In this document: positions 1 through 8,742 of the stretch, piece by piece
Numbering within the stretch: the stretch's first letter is position 1
How the letters are laid out: every line of letters begins with the position of its first letter
Assembly: GCA_046261875.1 (NCBI GenBank)
Contig: JBHENW010000154.1
Coordinates: forward strand, 1 to 47,122
Direction: 5' to 3'
Length of the DNA stretch: 47,122 nt
Origin: JBHENW01 sp046261875
GTDB taxonomy: Bacteria; Acidobacteriota; Thermoanaerobaculia; UBA5066; Gp7-AA6
Made by a program: the position numbers and the translations under genes
Notes under the pieces: model-generated
The model's input: only the letters and a program-made list of their open reading frames with translations
Databases searched by the model: none
What the model was told of the DNA's origin: nothing

Positions 1-3000
1 AGCGTGTAGACGATGGTGCCGCCGCGGGATGCCGTGGCCGGACCGGTCTTGGTCAGAACCACGACCGGATCGTTGGGCGGCGGCGGCGCATCCGTCCCGC
101 CCGGCCGGCCGAACACCTGCAGCTCCGCGATGTGCACCTCGTTGGCGCGAGAGCGGAGCACCTGGGGCAGGTCGCCGAAGATCGGCACCAGTCCCGAGCT
201 GGGCGTTCCGAACCGGCAGTCGGTGTCGTTCAGGGGATCGGCGTCCTGCTCCCCCTGGAACGCGGGGTTGCCCGTGCACTGGTTGTGGAGCGCGATGATC
301 CGCACGAACCGGACGTTCGAGCGGGTCGGACCGCTGAAGGTGCGCAGGATGATCTCGGGCGCGACGGGGCGCGGCGGAGCGCCCGGGAAGGCGCTGTCGC
401 CGCTGGTGATCCAGTCGGTGAACGTGAGGCCGTTCTGTGACGTCTGGATCTTGAACTTCCGGAGCGCCGTGAACCGGTTCTGACCCGCCTCCAGGAACGC
501 GCTCACCTGGGCGCGATCGATCTGCCGCGGACCGGCGAGAGCGACGGTCACTTGCGGCTGCTGTACGTTGATCGCCAGGCCGCCGGCCGGCTCGTCCCAG
601 TTGGTCCCCTCGTCGTCGTCGATCAGAGAGGGATGGTTCAAGCCGTCGCCCGACGCCGTGGCGCCCTTCGACAGCGACGCCCAGTTCGTCGGCATGTAGA
701 TCGTGATGGTGGGGGTCGTGCCGCCCGTCAGAGCGGCCCGGAAACGGACGTGGCCGTAACCGGGCGCGTTCGCCACGAACTCGTACGTGCCGGCCACGAA
801 CTTGGCCCGGTCGTCCAGGTTGTTGGTGCTCGCCGGCGAAGTGGCGGGGGCGTTGGTCGCCGGGTCGGTGTCTGCGATCGGCGAAACCCGCGCCTCGTAG
901 TGGCCCACGTAGATCTTGGCTTTGGTGATCAGCACGTTGCCCTCGTCCGAGGCTCTCGCGACGAACCGGACGTTGGCCTCGGTGTGCAACGGAGACTCGA
1001 AATCGGGCCTCGGGTCGATGTCGTTTTCGTTGGAGAGCCTGTTCGTGCTGAACGCGAACTGGCCGAACCCGCGCCGGGCGAAGGCGTTCCAGATCTGGCT
1101 CTGGTTCGCTCCGCCGAAGCGCATCACGTCGGCCGCGAGGTAGGCATTCCGAGCGTCCAGCATGCTCGGACCCACCGGCATGAGCAGGTAGGCGTCGTAC
1201 ACGAGCTGGATCCAGCGCCGGTTGCCCGGGCAGTGGTCGGCGGTATCGAGCCCGTCGGCGCACTTCTTCTGGAGCGCCGCGCTCGAAGCGGGATACTGCG
1301 CGTTGAACTTGGCGACGAGGGCCTGGCGGAGGTCGTAGTTCACCGCGCTCCAGATCTCCCCGTCCGCGTGCACCTGCCCGCCGGTGATGTCGTAGCCGAG
1401 GTCGCTGAAGTTGAGCGGGTTGATGTGCGGCGAGGTGTTGGGGGTGGGGAAGGCGCCGGTGTACGGGTAGTTCATACCGTAGTTCCGGATCGCCCGCTGC
1501 TTGTTGCCCGTGGCGTAGGCGCCCACGGAAAAGGGGTTCTCCCCGGAGACGGGAACGAAGCCGTACTCGTTCAAGTACTCGACGGCGTTCATGTCGCCGT
1601 TGGACTCACCCATGGCGCCGGCGTGGTGCCCGGTGCGGGTGCCGCCCTTTCCGATCATCCGGTTCTCGATCAGGTGGGCGTATTCGTGTCCGATGATCGC
1701 CATGTCGTAGTCGCCGTCCACGCAGGGCGCGTAGAAGGCGCCCGCGAGCGGTTGCCAGAGGTACATGTTCGTGATCGGCCGCACCCCGTCGGGCAGGCTG
1801 ATCATGTTCGCGTTGTCGCGTCCGAGGTAGCTGGGGAAGCCGCCGTCGGCAGCGCCCGCCTGGGCGTCCCCGATGAGGGAGTCGCCCTGTCGGGTCCTCG
1901 GAGTCAGGCCGAAGTTGTCCTCCTGGGCGTTCCAGTTCTCCTCCGTGAAGCCGAGGAAGTAGGACCAGTCATGCATGCGGTTGTGCATCGCGAAGAGGTT
2001 CGTCACGGCCGCCGAGATGTCATACCCGACTCCCGGGACGAAGTTGTTCGGGTTGCAGTCGCGGGCGTACCAGTCGTTGGTCCACGGGAAGCTGTAGTTC
2101 CGCTGAGTGTCGACCGGCTGGAAGCCGAACGCGCCCGGAGTCAGCGGGCTCGTCCAGGCCTCCCCCGTGCGAGCGTTGTTGCCGCGCGTCGTGTACGTCG
2201 GGAGATCCGTCGTCTGGTCGTGGTCCCACGGGCCGCGGGAGGCCAGGTTGCCGACCTCGTAATCGCAGCCGGGCACCGGGTTCCCGTTGATGTTGGCGTC
2301 CCAGCACCAGACCTTTCGGATATCCGTGCTCGGGTAGTTCCACGGGTCGGCCGGGAGCGTGCCGAGCCGAGGGTTGGCGGGAAACACCTTCCACTTCGGG
2401 GGGTACGGAAACGGAGTCGTGCTCGCCGCGTCGTTGACGACGATGGCACCCGTGTAGGACGTCGGTGGGATCGCGCCAGCGCCGTCCTGGTACTCGCAGA
2501 CCTGGACGAAATAGTTGCCTACCGGCACCCCGCCAAACGGCTCGTAGTGGATGGCCTCGGGCGATGTGGCGGTGTCCGCGGCCTGCACGAGCGTGGTCCC
2601 GAAGAAGAGCTTGAGCACGATGTCGTTGGCGGGCAGATCGGCCGTCGCCGCGACGTCGATCGAAAAGGTGTTCGCCGGCACGGCGTACGGGCCGTGCATC
2701 GGGCCGCACCCGCCGTCGGTGGCCGGGAGCGAGCCCATGAAGGGGGTCGCCGTCACGGCCAGGGCGAAGGAGAGACCTTTGGCGAGCTGATGGACGAGAC
2801 TCTGGCGAAAGAGGATTTCGCCGGTCTGCGCGTCCACGAAGTGCGTGTACGCGGTCGAGACGCCGTCCCGGACGTCGAGCACGATCGTTTCGAACGCGGG
2901 GCGCACCCCGTCGGTCGGAGTCGGGAAGGCGACGAGCCGCGCGCGCTGCGGGTGCGAGAAGCCCTCCACGTCGAAGACGGTCCAGGGATCGGCCGTGAGC

Positions 3001-3662
3001 TTTTCACCCTTCTCGCCTTTGCCCTCTTCCTTTCGCGATGCGGAGACGTGGATGGGGGAGACCGAGCGGCCGACGTCGGCCGCGGCCGCGCTCCATGCGA
3101 GCGCGGGAGTCAGACTCGGGGCTCCCGGCGCGGGCTGATCCCCGGCGCTCGAGGAGGAGACGTAAGCGATGTTCCCTCCCGCAATTCCGACGGTGATCAG
3201 GCCGTTGTGGCCGGCGGGAAGATCGCCGAACCTCTGCCGGAAGATCAGTACCCGTCCGTCATAGCCGCTCAATTTCGCGTCGTTGAACAGCTCGAGGGAG
3301 TCGACCCCCTCGTCGGAGAGACCGAACAGCTCCTTGTTGGCGCGGATCCAGCTCCTGGCCGCCACGACCGGATCGCCGGTCAGGCCCTGCGCGAGGAACT
3401 CCCCGTGCCGCATGAGCGATCGCGGCGTCCCGAAAGAATTCCAGGTGACGCTCGCCCCGAGGCTTTCCGCCAGGGCGACCGCCTGCGCCGACGGCGCGAC
3501 GGATTGGCCCGCGCGCGAGTCGAAGTCCGCCAGCTGAACGGTTTCCAGGGCTCCATCGGACGCGACAAGCGCGAGGGGCACCAGGAAACAGAGCAAGCAG
3601 GTGAAGGTTGCGAGTCGCCAGAGATGCAAGCGCCGATTCGAGAGTTCACTTCGGTGATCCAT
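1..3662 (-). CDS. Secreted M36 (fungalysin-type) metalloprotease with discoidin and DUF11-like domains, C-terminus outside window
   Basis: This is a secreted zinc metallopeptidase of family M36. The ATG at 3662 is preceded by AGGAGGGG at a 5-nt distance, and the N-terminus is a signal peptide (basic start, then LATFTCLLCFLVPLALVA). An FTP-type propeptide follows (SWIRANKELFGL region). The catalytic motif HEYAH lies at residues 659-663, and a downstream GESNGD with E686 is the likely third zinc ligand. After the catalytic domain comes an F5/8-type C (discoidin) domain, from about NWASLSKGATASGDGLNHPS to EVHIAELQVFG. A P-rich linker and a DUF11-like beta repeat (VVVLTKTGPATASRGGTIVY) then run off the left edge, so the gene is partial with at least 1220 residues present. 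The reading frame is open throughout. Family membership is clear; the substrate is unknown. Its place after a response regulator suggests, but does not prove, regulation by it. Confidence 0.9.
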   Translation of the reverse strand, partial: MDHRSELSNRRLHLWRLATFTCLLCFLVPLALVASDGALETVQLADFDSRAGQSVAPSAQAVALAESLGASVTWNSFGTPRSLMRHGEFLAQGLTGDPVVAARSWIRANKELFGLSDEGVDSLELFNDAKLSGYDGRVLIFRQRFGDLPAGHNGLITVGIAGGNIAYVSSSSAGDQPAPGAPSLTPALAWSAAAADVGRSVSPIHVSASRKEEGKGEKGEKLTADPWTVFDVEGFSHPQRARLVAFPTPTDGVRPAFETIVLDVRDGVSTAYTHFVDAQTGEILFRQSLVHQLAKGLSFALAVTATPFMGSLPATDGGCGPMHGPYAVPANTFSIDVAATADLPANDIVLKLFFGTTLVQAADTATSPEAIHYEPFGGVPVGNYFVQVCEYQDGAGAIPPTSYTGAIVVNDAASTTPFPYPPKWKVFPANPRLGTLPADPWNYPSTDIRKVWCWDANINGNPVPGCDYEVGNLASRGPWDHDQTTDLPTYTTRGNNARTGEAWTSPLTPGAFGFQPVDTQRNYSFPWTNDWYARDCNPNNFVPGVGYDISAAVTNLFAMHNRMHDWSYFLGFTEENWNAQEDNFGLTPRTRQGDSLIGDAQAGAADGGFPSYLGRDNANMISLPDGVRPITNMYLWQPLAGAFYAPCVDGDYDMAIIGHEYAHLIENRMIGKGGTRTGHHAGAMGESNGDMNAVEYLNEYGFVPVSGENPFSVGAYATGNKQRAIRNYGMNYPYTGAFPTPNTSPHINPLNFSDLGYDITGGQVHADGEIWSAVNYDLRQALVAKFNAQYPASSAALQKKCADGLDTADHCPGNRRWIQLVYDAYLLMPVGPSMLDARNAYLAADVMRFGGANQSQIWNAFARRGFGQFAFSTNRLSNENDIDPRPDFESPLHTEANVRFVARASDEGNVLITKAKIYVGHYEARVSPIADTDPATNAPATSPASTNNLDDRAKFVAGTYEFVANAPGYGHVRFRAALTGGTTPTITIYMPTNWASLSKGATASGDGLNHPSLIDDDEGTNWDEPAGGLAINVQQPQVTVALAGPRQIDRAQVSAFLEAGQNRFTALRKFKIQTSQNGLTFTDWITSGDSAFPGAPPRPVAPEIILRTFSGPTRSNVRFVRIIALHNQCTGNPAFQGEQDADPLNDTDCRFGTPSSGLVPIFGDLPQVLRSRANEVHIAELQVFGRPGGTDAPPPPNDPVVVLTKTGPATASRGGTIVYT

Positions 3663-3681
3663 AACCCCTCCTCGTCATCGC

Positions 3682-3710
3682 ACGATAGGAAGCACTCGGG
3701 CGGGGTGGAA
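3682..3710 (-). promoter_or_regulatory. Candidate sigma70-like promoter of the M36 protease gene
   Basis: On the minus strand TTCCAC (3710-3705) and TATCGT (3687-3682) are separated by exactly 17 nt and lie just upstream of the ribosome-binding site. The -10 matches the consensus at 4 of 6 positions, but the -35 is poor. This is a weak call. Confidence 0.3.
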
Positions 3711-3751
3711 TGAGGAGGACACCTCATTTGGCAGGGCGCGGCCGCCTCATT
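3709..3751. promoter_or_regulatory. Three CCTCATT half-sites (possible regulator binding site)
   Basis: AATGAGG (3709-3715) and CCTCATT (3722-3728) form a perfect 7-bp inverted repeat with a 6-bp spacer. A third copy, CCTCATT (3745-3751), lies in direct orientation 23 bp further on. The group sits in the only gap between the NarL-type response regulator gene and the M36 protease gene, next to the candidate promoter. LuxR/NarL-family regulators often bind short inverted repeats, so this is a plausible operator. No binding data can be read from sequence. Confidence 0.35.
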
Positions 3752-3824
3752 CCCGTGGGGGGCGCGGCGCCTCGCGGAGGGTTTTAGAGACCTTTTTCGA
3801 GGAAGCGGTCCGGCTCGAAGGCCG

Positions 3825-4468
3825 TCAGCTCAACAGTTTGTGCCTCGCCGCATACCGGACCAGGTCCGGGGTCGAATGGACCCCGAGCTTCTCCATCAGG
3901 CGTGTCCGATGGTTATCCACGGTCTTCGGGCTGATGAAGAGCACCTGTCCGATCTCCTTGTTGGTCTTCCCTTCGACGACGAGCTGGAAGATCTCCCGCT
4001 CGCGGTCGGTCAGCCGCTCGTAGGGATCCTCCGGCGCCGGCTCGTTGCGCTGGTAAGCCTCGGCGAGCGTCTTGCTGGCGTGCGGCCCGAAGTACGCATT
4101 CCCCGCCCGGAGGGAGAGGATGGCGGCCAGCAGCTCTTCGGCCGCCGAGTCCTTCAGAAGGTAGCCGGATGCTCCGGCTTTCACCATCTTGAGCACGTAT
4201 TCCTCGTCGTCGTGCATCGTGAGCACGAGGATCCGGGTCGCGGGAAGGGCTTCCCGGATCCGGCGCGCCGCCTCGATGCCGTTCAACCGGGGCATGCTGA
4301 CGTCGAGCACCGCGACGTCCGGCTGCGCGCGCAGGCACTTCTCGACCGCCTCGTGCCCGTCCGCCGCCTCGCCGACCACTTCGATCTCCGGGCTCGACTC
4401 GAGGATTCCGACGAGGCCCGCCGCACGATCGTGTGGTCATCGGCGACCAACACCCGCGTCCTCGTCAT
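3825..4468 (-). CDS. NarL/FixJ-family response regulator, frameshifted in the receiver N-terminus
   Basis: This is a two-component response regulator with a receiver domain and a LuxR-type helix-turn-helix. The ATG at 4468 overlaps the histidine-kinase stop as ATGA, and translation begins MTRTRVLVADDHTIVR, the usual acidic-pocket start. Around 4419-4424 the frame is lost. Homology resumes one frame over as AGLVGILESSPEIEVVGEAA, so one base is missing relative to the expected IVRAGL. The remainder is intact: the phospho-acceptor Asp in VAVLDVSMPRLNG, and the HTH with LTDREREIFQLVVEGKTNKE and ISPKTVDNHRTRLMEKLG. A shortened product from an internal GTG (4379) would lack the acidic pocket. The lesion may be real or a sequencing error. 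The HK partner upstream is intact. Confidence 0.8.
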
Positions 4469-5229
4469 CCGCCTTCCTCGGCGCCGAGGGGGATCTCGGC
4501 TTCGACCGTGGTTCCCTGCCCGGGCACGGAGCGAATCGTGAACCGCCCGTGAAAGAAATGCACGCGATCCCGCATCGCCCGGATCCCGAAGCCGCGGTCC
4601 TCATCGCGGGCTTCGAGCAGCGCTTCGGCGTCGAAGCCGGCGCCCCGGTCGTCGATTCGGACGAGCAGCCGGTCGCCTCGCCTCTCCAGCCGGAGGAGGG
4701 CCGCCGTCGTTCCCGCATGCCGCGCCACGTTGGTGAGGGCCTCCTGGGCGAGCCGGTAGACGAGCGTTTCGCGGTCCGGATCGAGCCGCTCCTCGAAGCC
4801 GTCGGATTCCAGGAGGACGTCGATGCCCGTCCGCTGGCGCATCGTGCGGACGAGCCAGCGCAGCGTCGGGAGGAGACCGAGCTCGTCGAGCATCTGGGGG
4901 CGCAGCAGGTGGGCGAGCTGACGGACCTCTCCCAGGCAGCTCTCCGCGAGCTGGCGCGCCGAATCGATCCGCGGGGCGAGCGCGGAGGCTTCCCCTGAGG
5001 CTTCCTGCTCGAGGAGCGCGAGCTGGATTTTCAGGGCGGTCAGCGACTGCCCGATCCCGTCGTGGAGGTCGCGCGAGACCCGCGCCCGCTCCTCTTCCTG
5101 AGCGCGAAGAACTCCGCGGGAGATCCGCCGGAAGCGCTTCTCGGAGTCCGCCAGCCGCTCGAGGAGGCGCGCGTTCTCCGCGCGAATCCGCTCGACCTGC
5201 TGGGCGATCTCGCGGGCGCCGTCGCTCAC
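4465..5229 (-). CDS. Cytoplasmic sensor histidine kinase (HisKA_3 / NarX-type)
   Basis: This kinase autophosphorylates on His and should feed the response regulator encoded directly downstream. It has 254 residues. An N-terminal coiled coil (residues 7-50) leads to the dimerisation/H-box RVSRDLHDGIGQSLTALKIQ with His56, followed by a HATPase domain with N-box NVARHA, G1 DDRGAGFD and G2 GFGIRAMRDRV. No signal peptide or membrane segment is visible, and there is no PAS or GAF input domain, so its signal probably comes from a partner protein. The GTG start overlaps the stop of the Ser/Thr kinase-TPR gene (GTGA, 5226-5229), and its own stop overlaps the regulator start (ATGA). These couplings suggest that kinase, kinase and regulator are made together. 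Confidence 0.9.
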   Translation of the reverse strand: MSDGAREIAQQVERIRAENARLLERLADSEKRFRRISRGVLRAQEEERARVSRDLHDGIGQSLTALKIQLALLEQEASGEASALAPRIDSARQLAESCLGEVRQLAHLLRPQMLDELGLLPTLRWLVRTMRQRTGIDVLLESDGFEERLDPDRETLVYRLAQEALTNVARHAGTTAALLRLERRGDRLLVRIDDRGAGFDAEALLEARDEDRGFGIRAMRDRVHFFHGRFTIRSVPGQGTTVEAEIPLGAEEGG

Positions 5230-8200
5230 GAGCGGGCCGCCGCGGCGTTGCGCTGCGCGCCCGGCGTCTCCTTTGCCTCTGCATGGGCGAGCGCGTCGCG
5301 GACCGCCGGAAGAGCCAGAAACGAGCGCGACAGATCGGGCGGAAGGGCCGCACGCAGGCGGCCGATCCTTTCCGCGGCGCGGCGGTATGCCTCGGCGGCT
5401 CCGGCGGCGTCACCGGACGCGGCGCGGATCCGGCCGGCGACCGCATCGAGGCGATAGAGCCCCGCTTCCCAGCCGGCCTTCTCGGCCACTGCCAGGGCGC
5501 GCGCGAGCGTCTCGGCGGCCTGCTTCGGGCGCCCCGCCGAAAGCTCGGCCCGCGCGAGCGCCTCGGCCGCCTCGATCGTCAGCAGCGCGTGGCCCAGCGA
5601 CTCCGCCTCCGCGAGCGCGGCGCGCAACGGCGCGATCCCCCCGCCGGGCTCGGCGGCGCTCGAAGCGATGCGTGCGCTCAATTGGGAAACCCGACTGCCG
5701 CTCTCCCGCGCCAGCGGCAGGGCGCGCGCGAAAGCCTGCCGCGCTCCCGGCAAGTCTCCCTGCAGGAGGCGCATGCGACCCCGCAGGACCTGGAGGTCCG
5801 CCGCCTGTTCGCCGTTCCCCGTCTCCCGCAGCCATTGCTCCGCCTGCGCCAGGTGCGCCGCCGCGTCCTCTCCGCGGTTCAGCTCGAGAAGGATCGCCGC
5901 CCTCTTGAGCGCGAACTCGGTCATCGCCGTCTTGAAATCGATGCCGCGCGCCGTCGCCATCCCCTCCTCGAGGGATTCCAGCGCGGCCGCGCTACGCCCA
6001 CGCAGGCCGTACAGGACGCCCAGGTTGCCGAGCGAGATCGCGGTCGCGTCCTTGAGGTCGATCTCGCGGCTCATCTCGAGAGCCTCGAGAAAGGATCGCA
6101 CGGCCTCGTCCCAGTGTCCCTGCGCCGTCTGGAGGAACCCCATGTTCTGGACCGACAGGACGATGCCGCCCTTCTCGCCGATCCGGCGACGGCGATCGAG
6201 CGCCTGCTGCCAGTAGACGAGGCCGTTGTCGTACTCCCCCTGCAGATAGAAGATGTAACCCACGTTGTCATAGCTCTGCGCCATCAGTCGCTCATCGCCG
6301 AGCGTTTGCCGCAGCTTGAGGGCCTTCTGGTACGCCTCCAGCGCGGGCCCGTATGCTCCGCGCGCTTCCTCCAGGACCCCGAACGCGTTCCACGCGTCGG
6401 AGAGCCCCCGGGTGTCTCCGATTTTCTCGAAGAGCGCACGGGCGCGCTCAAGATCCTCCCGCGCTCCGCGGGTCTTCCCCATGGCCTGATGGATCTGCGA
6501 GCGGCTGCGCAGGGTCGTGGCGAGGCCGCGGTCGTCTCGCAGCCGTAGCTGGATCTCCGAGGCCGCCGTGTAGTGCTCGAGCGCGCGGCCATAGTCCGCG
6601 AGCTTCTGGTGCGCCGCGGCCATGGCGGCGAGCACGTCCGCTCTCCCCTTCTCGTTCCGCAGCTGGGTCTGCAGAGCCATTGCGCGGAGCAGGTAGTCTT
6701 CCAGGGCGCGCTTTGCGTCGCCGTTGATCGTGGCGCTGCGACCCAGCAGGAGCCACCCCCGCGGATCCTTCGGATCCATTTCCACGGCGCGGCGCAAGGT
6801 GCCGATCGCGTCCGCGTGATGCCCTTGCGCGGCCTGCGCCGAGGCGAGATCCAGAAGGGGCTCGGTGTCGGAGGGATACCGATCCACCAGCGCGCGATAG
6901 TGCTCCTCCGCTTCGCGCGGCTTGCCCCGCAGGAGGGCGACGCGCGCGCGCGCGCGATGGGCCAGCCGGGTCGTCGCCGGGCCCAGGAGGCGCGCCGCCT
7001 TCTCGCTGGCGGCCGAGGCTTTCTCCTGGCGGCCCAGGCTCTGGTACGTCTCCGCGAGGCGCTCCAGGGCGGCGGCGAAGTTCGCGTCGGCGGCGACCGC
7101 CCGCTCGAAGGCGGGCGCCGCGGCGATCTCGTTTCCGAGGCGCAGAAATCCCCGTCCCTCCTCATACGCCCGCTCGGCGAGCAGGGACGTGGTCCCGGGA
7201 TCCTGCGGCTCGAGCCCCCCGTCGCCGCGGAATCCGAGCGCCGCATGGAGCTGTTCCGCCAGCGCGGGCACGAGGCGAAAGAGGCCTTCCGGCTCCCCCG
7301 CTGCAGCGCCGAGATGGCGCGTCGTGATCTCACCGCCGTCCTCGACCCGCTGGAGCCGCAGGTCCACCTGCACGGCGCGTCCCGCCCGCCGGACGGTTCC
7401 CGTCACCAGGCTGTCGACGTTCCACAGGTCGGCGAGCTGCCGCAGGACCCGCTCGTCGTACTGCCCCTGCTCCAGGCGCAAGTCCCGCAGGCTCCGCAGC
7501 ACCCGAAGCGCATCCATGACCCGGAGCCTTCGGGTCTCGGCGAGCTGCGCCGCGATCATTTCGGCCACACCCGTGCTCGTCCAGGCGAGCTCGGGCTGAC
7601 CCGTCGCATCCTCCAGCGGAAGCACGGCGAGCGCGTGGAGGGGCGCAACGGAAGCCGGAGCTCGACCGGTAGCGGGAGCGGGCGCGGGCCGTTGCCTCCC
7701 GGCCCAGAGCGCAAGCCCGGCTGCGACCGCGAGCGCGACGGCGGCGAGCGATCCCCGCAGGTACCGCGATCGTCCGGCGGCCCCCGCGCTCCGGTCGAGA
7801 TCCTCGATGAGCTCGCGGGCGCTCTGGTAGCGGCGCTCCCGACTTCGTTCCAGCAGCCGCCTCAGAATCATCCGGATCTTGGGCGATACCCGTGTGCCGG
7901 TCGCCGCAATGTCCCGGGGACGGCCGGCGAGACGCTGCGCCAGCATCTCGGCCTGCGAGCCCGCCCGGAAAGGCAGCTCTCCGGCCAGCATCTCGTAGAG
8001 GGTGATCCCCAGCGCATAGAGATCGGATCGTCCGTCGACGGGGTCGCCGGCGATCTGTTCCGGCGAGAGGTAGTCCGGAGTCCCCACGACGGCGCCGGCG
8101 CGCGTCAAGCCGTCGCCTCCGAGCGATCGGGCGACGCCGAAGTCCGTGATGTAGGCATTGTCGGCCGCATCCACCAGGATGTTGCCGGGCTTCAGGTCCC

Positions 8201-8696
8201 GATGGACGATCCCGGCCGCATGCGCCTCGTCCAGCCCCTCGGCGACCTGCCGCACGATCGCGAGGGCGCGGGCGGACGGTAACGGTCCTTCCCTTTCCAG
8301 GATCTCGCGCACGGATCGGCCATCGACGAAGCGCATCGTGAGAAAGCGGAGTCCCTCGTGCTCGCCGATGTCGTGGATGCGGACGACGTTCTTGTGGCTG
8401 ACCTGCCGCGCCAGGAGCAGCTCCGAGCGGAACCGTTCGAGGACGCGCGGATCCTTCCCGAGGTCTTCGCGCAGGACCTTCAGTGCCACGTCGTCGTCGA
8501 GCTCCTCGTCGCGCGCGCGATACACGACGCCCATGCCGCCGACGCCGGCCAATCCGATTATCCGGTATCGCCGCCCGACCACCGTCCCGGGACTCAGCCG
8601 ATCGAGTGCTTCGAGGTTCGTGACCGTCGGGCGAGGGGAGTCGCCCATCGCGGAGCTCGTTCTCGGATCCGTGGGAGGAGAATCGAGGTCGTCCAC
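5226..8696 (-). CDS. Membrane Ser/Thr protein kinase with TolB/FlgO-like and TPR sensor region
   Basis: This is a PknB-type Ser/Thr kinase of 1156 residues. The kinase domain (about 44-300) has a glycine loop GVGGMGVV, Lys73, the HRD catalytic loop at 165-167, DFG at 185-187, and the activation segment GTPDYLSPEQ. A single membrane segment lies near residues 305-325 (SLAAVALAVAAGLALWAG). It is followed by a FlgO/TolB-like module (LHALAVLPLEDATGQPELAW, about 350-475) and a long array of TPRs to about residue 1080. This is the usual layout of large acidobacterial and myxobacterial kinases: cytoplasmic kinase, extracytoplasmic repeats as ligand or protein sensor. It is followed with a 4-nt overlap by a histidine kinase and preceded by an FHA-GAF gene, whose FHA domain could read its phosphothreonines. 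Confidence 0.93.
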   Translation of the reverse strand: MDDLDSPPTDPRTSSAMGDSPRPTVTNLEALDRLSPGTVVGRRYRIIGLAGVGGMGVVYRARDEELDDDVALKVLREDLGKDPRVLERFRSELLLARQVSHKNVVRIHDIGEHEGLRFLTMRFVDGRSVREILEREGPLPSARALAIVRQVAEGLDEAHAAGIVHRDLKPGNILVDAADNAYITDFGVARSLGGDGLTRAGAVVGTPDYLSPEQIAGDPVDGRSDLYALGITLYEMLAGELPFRAGSQAEMLAQRLAGRPRDIAATGTRVSPKIRMILRRLLERSRERRYQSARELIEDLDRSAGAAGRSRYLRGSLAAVALAVAAGLALWAGRQRPAPAPATGRAPASVAPLHALAVLPLEDATGQPELAWTSTGVAEMIAAQLAETRRLRVMDALRVLRSLRDLRLEQGQYDERVLRQLADLWNVDSLVTGTVRRAGRAVQVDLRLQRVEDGGEITTRHLGAAAGEPEGLFRLVPALAEQLHAALGFRGDGGLEPQDPGTTSLLAERAYEEGRGFLRLGNEIAAAPAFERAVAADANFAAALERLAETYQSLGRQEKASAASEKAARLLGPATTRLAHRARARVALLRGKPREAEEHYRALVDRYPSDTEPLLDLASAQAAQGHHADAIGTLRRAVEMDPKDPRGWLLLGRSATINGDAKRALEDYLLRAMALQTQLRNEKGRADVLAAMAAAHQKLADYGRALEHYTAASEIQLRLRDDRGLATTLRSRSQIHQAMGKTRGAREDLERARALFEKIGDTRGLSDAWNAFGVLEEARGAYGPALEAYQKALKLRQTLGDERLMAQSYDNVGYIFYLQGEYDNGLVYWQQALDRRRRIGEKGGIVLSVQNMGFLQTAQGHWDEAVRSFLEALEMSREIDLKDATAISLGNLGVLYGLRGRSAAALESLEEGMATARGIDFKTAMTEFALKRAAILLELNRGEDAAAHLAQAEQWLRETGNGEQAADLQVLRGRMRLLQGDLPGARQAFARALPLARESGSRVSQLSARIASSAAEPGGGIAPLRAALAEAESLGHALLTIEAAEALARAELSAGRPKQAAETLARALAVAEKAGWEAGLYRLDAVAGRIRAASGDAAGAAEAYRRAAERIGRLRAALPPDLSRSFLALPAVRDALAHAEAKETPGAQRNAAAARS

Positions 8697-8742
8697 TGGG
8701 ACCGTCAGTCGGGCGCTCGGGCGGCGGGCGGCCGCCGCCGGC

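Noticed and set aside
552..3713. Plus-strand open frame of 1053 codons
   Set aside because: It is exactly antisense to the M36 protease codons, Val/Arg-rich without domains; a GC-content shadow.
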